DNA from: a virus
Reading direction: 5' to 3' (one strand)
DNA length: 24,376 nt
IMG/VR virus record: IMGVR_UViG_3300045454_000056
Span: 1-24,376 of that record
Notes under the pieces: model-generated
Told to the model about the DNA's origin: nothing
What the model saw: the letters and a program-made list of their open reading frames with translations, nothing else
Databases searched by the model: none
Program-made: the position numbers and the translations under genes
Shown here: piece by piece, positions 1-6,237 of the stretch
Layout of the letters: every line of letters begins with the position of its first letter
How positions within the stretch are numbered: position 1 is the first letter of the stretch

Positions 1-160
1 GAGCAACATCGAGAAATTACCTTGCGCGGGAGGCGTCCATAGATTCGTTCCTTCGTCACTGCGACGAAGCCCAAATCCTCCTTAAATCACAACCTCAAAT
101 CTGTGCCATTGGCGCTGAAGGCAGACAACGACGCCCATCAAACCTCAAGACCGTTTATGA
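1..160. other. Non-coding left edge, foreign to umuC
   Basis: No gene is visible. The umuC reading frame that follows is closed by a TGA at 158-160, and nothing before it encodes the missing polymerase N-terminus. A 7-bp inverted repeat (CTTCGTC at 51-57, GACGAAG at 63-69) has no T-run and is not a convincing terminator. The abrupt change from non-coding to conserved umuC sequence suggests a rearrangement or insertion junction near 160-175. The inserted material cannot be identified from these bases. Confidence 0.4.
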
Positions 161-1003
161 GTTTACGGCCTAGCCAAAGTTGCCAATCGGTTGGCGAAGA
201 AATCAGCCAAGGCAGGCGGCGTGCTTGATCTCAGCCATCACCCACAATGGACGGAGGCGGCACTGCGCAAGACGGCCGTGGGCGATGTCTGGGGGATTGG
301 TCGGCGCTGGAGCGCGATGCTGGAGGAGCGCGGCATCCTCACGGCCCATGACCTTGCTTGCGCCCAGGACGGCTGGGTTAGGAAGCGCATGGGTATCGTC
401 GGCTTGAAAACGGTTCACGAGCTTCGCGGGATTGCCTGCCATGCGCTCGACGACCAGCCAGCGCCGCGCCAGACGACATGCTGCTCCCGGACCTTCGGGG
501 AAGCGATCCGCGACAAGGGTCAGGTACACTATGCCGTGATGAGCTTTGCCGAACGGGTGGCCGAGAAGGTTCGGCATGCCGGACAGGTGGCGGGCGCGGT
601 CCAATTGTTCATCCGGACCGACCCATTCGACCAGAACGCCGCGCAAAAGTCGGTGTCGGGTTCCGCTACATTTCAGCGCCCGACGAGCGACACCCGCGTT
701 ATCACCGATGCCGTCCTGCGAATCTTCGATCGCATTTGGCGCGATGGGTATGGCTGGAGGAAGGCTGGCGTGCTGTTGCTGGACCTCGGCGATCCTACCT
801 CGGTGCCAGCGTCGTTGTTTGACGTGATTGAACAGCCTGACGGCCTGATGGCGGCGCTGGACGAGATCAACTCCCGTTTCGGTCGCGGCAAGGCCCGCCT
901 GGGGCTGGCCCGCAAGGGCGGCGAATGGCGGATGCGTCAAGAAAACCTGTCGCCCAGCTTCACGACCCGATGGGGGGATATCCCAGCTGCGAAGATGGGG
1001 TAA
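161..1003 (+). pseudogene. umuC: 5'-truncated umuC (DNA polymerase V catalytic subunit)
   Basis: Y-family translesion polymerase that copies past DNA lesions in the SOS response, normally with UmuD'. The frame opens just after a TGA (158-160); sequence resembling the family's conserved LAKVANRLAKK segment appears at once, so the palm with its catalytic acidic residues (about the first 150 residues of a roughly 420-residue protein) is missing. What remains is the helix-hairpin region (VGDVWGIGRRW), the little-finger domain, and a C-terminal DUF4113-like tail (GRGKARLGLARKGGEWRMRQ). The only early start is TTG at 191. The rest of the frame is intact to TAA 1001-1003, which suggests a recent loss. 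A product could still bind DNA or the clamp but could not polymerise. No umuD is visible. Confidence 0.85.
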
Positions 1004-1012
1004 GAGTGCCGA

Positions 1013-1381
1013 ATGGACGCTGCCGATCCTGACCTGCCGAACGCTGCTGTCGAACACATCAGCCAGATGCTGACGCTCGCCAAGCGCAAGCATCAAGAGG
1101 CGATGGCCATGCTCGGCACACCTGATCCGAGCGCAGTTCCTCGACTGCGGGAGGTGCTTCGGTTGCTTGAGGAGGTCGAACTGTTGGCCGACGACGCCTC
1201 GACCTACATCGAGACTGACGTGATGAAGGCGGCCCTCAAGGACCTGCACTTTCAGCAGGCCAGCGTTCAGATGGCGATTGCCCAGCTTGAGCAGTTGAAG
1301 GTGCGGTCACCCTGGGCAACGCCCTGGCCGTGGATCACGATCATGGCCCTCGCGCTGATGATCGCCCAAGCTTGGCGGTGA
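1013..1381 (+). CDS. Small protein with a C-terminal membrane segment, unknown function
   Basis: A 122-residue protein I do not recognise. ATG at 1013 follows the umuC stop by 9 bases, so it was probably cotranscribed with it. The body (residues about 10-100) is acidic and leucine-rich with long predicted helices, possibly a coiled coil. The last 20 residues (WPWITIMALALMIAQAW) form one hydrophobic stretch ending in Arg, which looks like a tail anchor with the bulk in the cytoplasm. No enzyme motif is visible. Its codon use resembles that of its neighbours, so I take it as real. Confidence 0.6.
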   Translation: MDAADPDLPNAAVEHISQMLTLAKRKHQEAMAMLGTPDPSAVPRLREVLRLLEEVELLADDASTYIETDVMKAALKDLHFQQASVQMAIAQLEQLKVRSPWATPWPWITIMALALMIAQAWR

Positions 1382-1647
1382 CGAGGGGGTTGGAATCGGG
1401 ACGGATTTTGAGGTGAATCTCGGTTCTGACCGCAAAAAGGAAGGCGAAGAAACCAATCATTTTCAACGTGATAAAGCTCTACACTGAAACCGGTGTAGTC
1501 GAGAGCTTTGGAGAATATCGGCCGAGAGAGAGCATGGCAGGGGCATATCCGGCTGAACCCGGTGGAGAGCCCTTGGCCTATAACCCTTGAAACAAACGGG
1601 ATTTTTCTCGCGCAACCCAAGGAATAGAACGATTCCAATGGGTTGAA

Positions 1648-1661
1648 TGGCGGAGGGAGAG
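1648..1661 (-). other. tRNA-Ser 3'-end remnant (possible attachment core)
   Basis: Read on the minus strand this is CTCTCCCTCCGCCA, which equals the last T-arm bases, acceptor strand, discriminator and CCA of a common type of bacterial tRNA-Ser. No tRNA body follows to the right, so it is not a gene. Tyrosine-recombinase islands that insert at tRNA 3' ends leave such a copy at the far end. If that is its origin, the element would extend to the right and the intact tRNA would lie beyond the window. Fourteen bases is short and chance is possible. Confidence 0.3.
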
Positions 1662-1788
1662 AGTCTGGCTGCGAACTCGCTCGGAGAAAGGCCGCGCACA
1701 GCAACGCACGGCCGGAGATTTCTGAGTATCGGCCCTTCCTGGAGCCGCCCCTGACCCGGAAAAACTGTCCCGCAGCATTGGGCGTATT

Positions 1789-1808
1789 GCAGTAGGTCAG
1801 CCTACAGC
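1789..1808. promoter_or_regulatory. Upstream operator dyad
   Basis: GCAGTAG, six bases, CTACAGC: an inverted repeat with one mismatch between arms. The same arm sequence and the same six-base spacer recur at 1848-1867. The two dyads start 59 bases apart and flank a TTGACA -35 box, which suggests a dimeric regulator of the restriction-modification operon. The regulator is not identified. Confidence 0.5.
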
Positions 1809-1819
1809 GAAAAACGCGA

Positions 1820-1846
1820 TTGACAGCCGGTCAGGCAAAATATAGC
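1820..1846 (+). promoter_or_regulatory. Candidate sigma-70 promoter of the RM operon
   Basis: A perfect -35 box TTGACA lies at 1820-1825 and TATAGC at 1841-1846 is the best -10. The 15-base spacer is shorter than ideal, as expected of a weak or regulated promoter. Transcription would begin near 1853, inside the second dyad, and run about 25 bases to the GTG at 1878. Confidence 0.4.
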
Positions 1847-1847
1847 T

Positions 1848-1867
1848 GCTGTAGCCGACACTACAGC
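1848..1867. promoter_or_regulatory. Downstream operator dyad over the start site
   Basis: GCTGTAG, six bases, CTACAGC: a perfect 7-bp inverted repeat, a near copy of the dyad at 1789-1808. It overlaps the predicted transcription start, where a bound protein would block RNA polymerase. Together the pair resembles a two-site repression arrangement. Confidence 0.5.
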
Positions 1868-1877
1868 GAGATTAACT

Positions 1878-2483
1878 GTGCGCCTTCCTGACGTTTGCAC
1901 CATCCACACGGGCTTTACCGCCCGGGGACGGCTAGAGCCCGCGGTTACGGGCGGTGTGCTCGCGATCCAGCTGCGGGATATTTCTCCCGACGGACTGATC
2001 GACCCGGAGCGCCTTACGCGGGTGCAGTTGGATGGGCTCCCCGAAAGATATTTCGTGCAGGCGGGCGATGTCGTGTTCCGGTCCAGAGGTGAGCGCAACA
2101 CGGCATCAGCTCTAGACGAACGCCTCCCCGAGCCGGCTCTTGCAGTCTTGCCCCTAATGGTACTGCGGCCGAAGCTCGGGGTTATCACGTCCGAGTATCT
2201 CGCGTGGGCCGTGAACCAGCCGCCGGCGCAGCGCCATTTCGACAGCGCGGCGCGCGGCACGAACATTCGCATGATCCCCCGACCAAGCCTGGATGATCTC
2301 GAGATCGATGTACCCGACCTCCTGACTCAGAAAAGGATCGTCGAAATCGATGGTCTGGCAGAACGCGAACGGGGGCTATCGCTAAGCGCGGCGGAATTAC
2401 GAAGGAAATTGATGAGCCTAATGCTTGTCGAAAGAGCGAGCACCACCCGTCGCAATGCAGGGACAAAGGGAAAACGAAAATGA
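1878..2483 (+). CDS. Half-size type I restriction specificity subunit (single TRD)
   Basis: A 201-residue HsdS-like protein with one target-recognition domain (about residues 1-145) and one helical conserved region (PDLLTQKRIVEIDGLAERER, about 152-171, continuing to about 185). Normal HsdS has about 400 residues with two of each. Motifs typical of the family are IQLRDIS, GDVVFRSRG and LAWAVNQP. The GTG at 1878 is chosen because an in-frame TGA lies at 1821-1823 and no better start occurs; there is no clear Shine-Dalgarno. The TGA overlaps the hsdM ATG by four bases, indicating translational coupling. It is complete, not a visible fragment, and may act as a homodimer giving a symmetric split target, or modify the methylase's choice of target. 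Why the operon also has a full hsdS is unclear. Confidence 0.75.
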   Translation: MRLPDVCTIHTGFTARGRLEPAVTGGVLAIQLRDISPDGLIDPERLTRVQLDGLPERYFVQAGDVVFRSRGERNTASALDERLPEPALAVLPLMVLRPKLGVITSEYLAWAVNQPPAQRHFDSAARGTNIRMIPRPSLDDLEIDVPDLLTQKRIVEIDGLAERERGLSLSAAELRRKLMSLMLVERASTTRRNAGTKGKRK

Positions 2484-3997
2484 CCGATCAGCTCACCCAA
2501 CAGCAGGTCAACCAGACTGCCTGGGCTGCCTGCGACACCTTCCGCGGCGTCGTCGATGCCGGGCAGTACAAGGACTACATCCTCGTGATGCTGTTCCTGA
2601 AGTACATCTCGGACTTGTGGAATGATCACGTCGAAACCTACCGCACGCAGTTCGGCGGCGACGAGGCACGCATCCGCCGCCGACTGGAACGTGAGCGTTT
2701 CGTGCTGCCCGAAGGGGCCAGTTTTTACGACCTGTATGATCGGCGCAACGAGGCCAATATCGGTGAGCTGATCAACATCGCGCTCGAAAAGATCGAAGAC
2801 ACGAACCGCAGCAAGCTTGAAGGCGTGTTCCGCAACATCGACTTCAATTCCGAAGCCAATCTCGGCAAGGTCAAGGATCGCAACCGGCGGCTGAAGAACC
2901 TGCTGGAGGATTTCGCCAAGCCCGCGCTCGACCTGCGCCCGTCCCGGGTGACCGAGGACATCATTGGTGAGTGCTACATCTATCTGATTTCCCGCTTCGC
3001 CTCGGATGCAGGCAAGAAGGCTGGCGAGTTCTATACGCCGTCGGCTGTCTCTGGCCTGCTCGCCAAGCTGGCCGGCGCAAAGCCGGGGGACACGATCTGC
3101 GACCCTGCCTGCGGTTCCGGCTCGCTCCTGATCCAGGCCGCGCAGGAAGTGGGCTCGGATAACTTCGCCCTGTTCGGGCAAGAGGTGAACGGCGCGACAT
3201 GGGCGTTGGCCCGCATGAACATGTTCCTGCATTCGAAGGATGCCGCGCGCATCGAATGGTGCGACACGCTCAACAGCCCGGCCCTGGTCGAAGGCGATCA
3301 TCTCATGAAGTTCGATGTCGTCGTCGCCAACCCGCCGTTCAGCCTCGACAAGTGGGGTGCCGAGCACGCCGACAGCGATCAGTTCAACCGCTACTGGCGC
3401 GGCATCCCGCCCAAGTCGAAGGGTGATTACGCCTTCATCACGCACATGATCGAGATCGCCAAGCGGCAGAGCGGGCGGGTTGCGGTGATCGTTCCTCACG
3501 GTGTGCTGTTCCGCGGCGGGGCCGAAGGTCGGATTCGCCAGGCCCTGATCGAGGAAAACCTGCTCGATGCCGTGATCGGCCTTCCCGCCAACCTGTTCAC
3601 GACCACCGGCATTCCGGTTGCCATCCTGATCTTTGACCGGTCGCGCGAGCAAGGCGGGGCGAATGAGGCACGCAAGGACGTGCTTTTCATCGATGCATCC
3701 AAGGAATTCACGCCGGGCAAGACCCAGAACGTGATGAGCGAGGACCACATCGCAAAGGTTCTGGAAACCTACCGCAACCGCACGGAAATCGAGAAGTATT
3801 CCCATCTCGCGTCGCCGGCGGAGATTGCCGAGAACGACTTCAACCTCAACATCCCGCGCTATGTCGACACCTTCGAGGCCGAGGAGGAAATCGATGTTGC
3901 CGCCCTGCAGCAGGACATCAACCGCATCGAGGCCGAACTGGTCGAGGTGCGCGCGAAGATGGCCAGCTATCTGAGGGAGCTGGGCGTCAATGTCTGA
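2480..3997 (+). CDS. hsdM: Type I restriction-modification methyltransferase subunit HsdM
   Basis: Adenine-N6 DNA methyltransferase subunit: with HsdS it methylates the recognition site to protect self DNA, and with HsdR it forms the restriction complex. It has 505 residues, a usual length. An N-terminal helical HsdM domain (about 8-150; DYILVMLFLKYISD) is followed by the methylase domain with SAM-binding motif DPACGSGSLL (from residue 208) and catalytic NPPF (284-287). The region before the methylase (GEFYTPSAVSGLLAKL) is also typical. The ATG is fused to the stop of the half-size hsdS (ATGA), and its own stop overlaps the rhuM start by eight bases, so all are one transcript. No damage is visible. 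Confidence 0.96.
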   Translation: MTDQLTQQQVNQTAWAACDTFRGVVDAGQYKDYILVMLFLKYISDLWNDHVETYRTQFGGDEARIRRRLERERFVLPEGASFYDLYDRRNEANIGELINIALEKIEDTNRSKLEGVFRNIDFNSEANLGKVKDRNRRLKNLLEDFAKPALDLRPSRVTEDIIGECYIYLISRFASDAGKKAGEFYTPSAVSGLLAKLAGAKPGDTICDPACGSGSLLIQAAQEVGSDNFALFGQEVNGATWALARMNMFLHSKDAARIEWCDTLNSPALVEGDHLMKFDVVVANPPFSLDKWGAEHADSDQFNRYWRGIPPKSKGDYAFITHMIEIAKRQSGRVAVIVPHGVLFRGGAEGRIRQALIEENLLDAVIGLPANLFTTTGIPVAILIFDRSREQGGANEARKDVLFIDASKEFTPGKTQNVMSEDHIAKVLETYRNRTEIEKYSHLASPAEIAENDFNLNIPRYVDTFEAEEEIDVAALQQDINRIEAELVEVRAKMASYLRELGVNV

Positions 3998-5006
3998 GGG
4001 TGACCTGATCCTTTACAGCACCGAGGACGGCGCTGCGACCATTGGACTGCGGGCAGTCGGCGGCACAGTCTGGCTGACGCAGCTTGAGATGGCGGAACTG
4101 TTCGACACCACGAAACAGAACGTCAGCCTGCACCTGAACAACATTCTGGCCGAGGGGGAGCTGGTGGCAGAGTCAGTTGTCAAGGAATCCTTGACGACTG
4201 CTGCGGATGGCAAGTCCTACCGCACCAAGGTTTACAATCTGGATGCCATCCTGTCGGTTGGCTACCGCGTGCGTTCGCCGCGCGGCACCCAGTTCCGCCG
4301 CTGGGCGACGACTGTCCTGCGGGAATACCTGATCAAGGGCTTTGTCATGGACGATGCCCGCCTGAAGGATTCCGCTTACGACTATTTCGACGAGCTGCTG
4401 GAACGCATTCGCGATATCCGGGCTTCGGAAGCGCGGTTTTACCAGAAGATCCGCGATATTCTGGCTCTGAGCGAGGACTATGACCCCAAATCGGGCGCCG
4501 CGCAGGAGTTTTACGCGACGATCCAGAACAAGATGCTGTTCGCGGTTGCCGGCGGCACCGCGGCCGAACTGATCAAGTCGCGCGCCAATCCCGATGCGCC
4601 CAACATGGGGCTGACGACCTGGAAGGGCGCTGTCGTGCGCAAGGGCGATGTCACCACCGCCAAGAACTATCTGGGCGAAGCGGAGATCAAGGAACTCAAC
4701 CTGATCGTGACCATGTTCCTCGACACGGCGGAATTGCGCGCCAGCCGGCGGCAGACGATGCGGCTGGCGGAATGGGAAGGCGTGCTCGATACCTTCATCA
4801 CGTCCAACGAACTGCCGCTGCTGCGCAATGCTGGCAGTATCTCGGCGAAGAAGGCCGAGCAGATTGCCCATGCACGCTATGCGGAATTCGAGGGCAAGCG
4901 TCGGGAAGCCGAGCGGCTAGCCGCACAGCAGACCGATGATCTGGCGGAGCTGGAGAAGATTGCGAAGGCCTCCAAAGGTCGGAAGAAGGGGGGCGATGAT
5001 GCCTAA
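3990..5006 (+). CDS. RhuM-family protein embedded in the RM operon
   Basis: A 338-residue member of the RhuM family, named after a gene on a Salmonella pathogenicity island but of unknown biochemical role. The N-terminus (about 25-65, VWLTQLEMAELFDTTKQNVS) looks like a helix-turn-helix. The segment around 70-120 (SVGYRVRSPRGTQFRRWATT) is the family hallmark, and the Lys/Glu-rich C-terminus (290-338) is probably coiled coil. The ATG overlaps hsdM by eight bases and GGGAG about ten bases upstream serves as ribosome site. Members often sit between hsdM and hsdS of type I operons, suggesting DNA binding or control linked to restriction; that role is inferred from context. Confidence 0.85.
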   Translation: MSEGDLILYSTEDGAATIGLRAVGGTVWLTQLEMAELFDTTKQNVSLHLNNILAEGELVAESVVKESLTTAADGKSYRTKVYNLDAILSVGYRVRSPRGTQFRRWATTVLREYLIKGFVMDDARLKDSAYDYFDELLERIRDIRASEARFYQKIRDILALSEDYDPKSGAAQEFYATIQNKMLFAVAGGTAAELIKSRANPDAPNMGLTTWKGAVVRKGDVTTAKNYLGEAEIKELNLIVTMFLDTAELRASRRQTMRLAEWEGVLDTFITSNELPLLRNAGSISAKKAEQIAHARYAEFEGKRREAERLAAQQTDDLAELEKIAKASKGRKKGGDDA

Positions 5007-6237
5007 GTATTGGCAACGCAAGCCACTCGGCGAACTGGTGCGTATCGCGTCTGGCCAAGTCGATCCTAAAGATCCAGAGATCGCTCAAAGATTGAGCGTC
5101 GGCCCGGATAATCTACGATCCGGAGGAGGTTTTGATCGCGCAAGTGTGAAAACAGCCGCAGATCTCGATCAAATTTCCGGAAAATATGCGTTCGACAGAA
5201 ATGCAATCTTGTATTCAAAGATCCGTCCCAATCTAAACAAGATTGCCCTTGTTGATTTCGAAGGAATTTGCAGTGCGGATATGTACCCGATCTGGGTGCG
5301 TGACGATCAGCAAGCGTTTCGCGATTTCATCTTCTACGTGATGAATTCGGAACGCTTCGTCGCTGATGCGACATCGCGCTCCTTCCGAACGGGTCTCCCT
5401 AAGATCAATCGGCCAGATCTCGAAAGCATCGAGGTTCCGCTCCCCCCTCTCCCTGAACAGCGCAAGATCGCTGCAATCCTGCGCACATGGGACTTGGGGC
5501 TGGAGAAGCTGGAAGCGCTGCGGGCGGCGAAGGTGCAACGACATCGCGCCCTGACCCACTCTCTTGTTTTCGGCACACGGCAGCTCGACCGGTTCCACAC
5601 GACTGACGAAGTCACGCCGCACCGCTGGTTCACGCTGCCCGCATCTTGGGGCTCCTTGCCAATCGGCAAGCTGGCCAAGGAGATTGCCGAGCGGAACGCC
5701 GAAGGGGAACAGTACGAGGTCCTGTCTTGCTCGAAGTATGACGGGTTTGTCCGTTCGCTTGAATATTTCAAGAAGCAGGTCTTCAGCGCCGATCTGTCGG
5801 GCTACAAGAAGATCTGGCGCGGCGACTTCGGCTTTCCCAGCAATCACGTCGAGGAAGGCTCCATCGGCCTTCAGAACCTGATCGACGTCGGCGTGGTCAG
5901 CCCGATCTACACTGTGTTCCGTTTCGATCCCAAAAAGGTGGACGCTGACTATGCCTTTGCAGTCCTGAAGACGAGACTCTACCGGCACATCTTCGAGGTC
6001 AGCACCAGTGCATCGGTGGACCGGCGCGGCAGTCTGCGCTGGAGCGAATTCTCCAAACTGCCATTCCCGCTTCCTCCCTTGGCGGAACAGCAAGCCATCG
6101 CGGAGGTGTTGCGCACAGCGCAGATCGACCTCGACGCCCTGAGCAATGAAATTGAACTCCTCACCCGCCAGAAGCGCGGCCTGATGCAGAAGCTGCTGAC
6201 GGGCGAATGGCGTGTGAAAGTGGAGGCAGCCGCATGA
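4996..6237 (+). CDS. hsdS: Type I restriction specificity subunit HsdS (two TRDs)
   Basis: DNA-recognition subunit that sets the target of the HsdM/HsdR complex. It has 413 residues, two target-recognition domains (about 5-145 and 210-355) and two conserved helical spacers: PLPPLPEQRKIAAILRTW (Glu154 in PEQ) and PLPPLAEQQAIAEVLRT (Glu364). I choose ATG 4996 (or ATG 4999) over the upstream in-frame ATG 4936, because the protein then begins like other HsdS proteins (PKYWQRKPLGELVRIASGQ) and overlaps rhuM by only 11 bases. The TGA overlaps the hsdR ATG. The first TRD (about 5020-5450) is visibly richer in A and T than the rest of the operon, as after a domain swap. Confidence 0.93.
   Translation: MMPKYWQRKPLGELVRIASGQVDPKDPEIAQRLSVGPDNLRSGGGFDRASVKTAADLDQISGKYAFDRNAILYSKIRPNLNKIALVDFEGICSADMYPIWVRDDQQAFRDFIFYVMNSERFVADATSRSFRTGLPKINRPDLESIEVPLPPLPEQRKIAAILRTWDLGLEKLEALRAAKVQRHRALTHSLVFGTRQLDRFHTTDEVTPHRWFTLPASWGSLPIGKLAKEIAERNAEGEQYEVLSCSKYDGFVRSLEYFKKQVFSADLSGYKKIWRGDFGFPSNHVEEGSIGLQNLIDVGVVSPIYTVFRFDPKKVDADYAFAVLKTRLYRHIFEVSTSASVDRRGSLRWSEFSKLPFPLPPLAEQQAIAEVLRTAQIDLDALSNEIELLTRQKRGLMQKLLTGEWRVKVEAAA

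Larger units (their letters stand above)
1382..1877. other. 496-base gene-free region: possible attachment remnant and operon control region
   Basis: I see no credible gene here on either strand. From 1382 to about 1650 the composition is less GC-rich than the flanks, with purine-rich stretches (for example gagaga near 1525). The right part contains the tRNA-Ser-like remnant (1648-1661), then the dyads and promoter at 1789-1867 that precede the restriction-modification operon. Apparent minus-strand reading frames (ending near 1700) overlap the 3' end of the 122-residue gene, have no family resemblance and are rejected. Confidence 0.5.

Noticed and set aside
51-69. 7-bp hairpin as a terminator
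   Set aside because: No T-run on either side and no gene end next to it.
203-1249. Minus-strand 348-codon frame opposite umuC
   Set aside because: The plus strand carries recognisable umuC sequence; the antisense frame is its shadow.
1267-1704. Minus-strand 145-codon frame in the gene-free region
   Set aside because: It overlaps the 122-residue gene antisense, has no conserved motif and the region shows no coding bias.
2327-3805. Long minus-strand open frame (492 codons) opposite hsdM
   Set aside because: It mirrors hsdM, whose SAM-binding and NPPF motifs are intact. The antisense product has no family resemblance; long antisense frames are common in GC-rich coding DNA.
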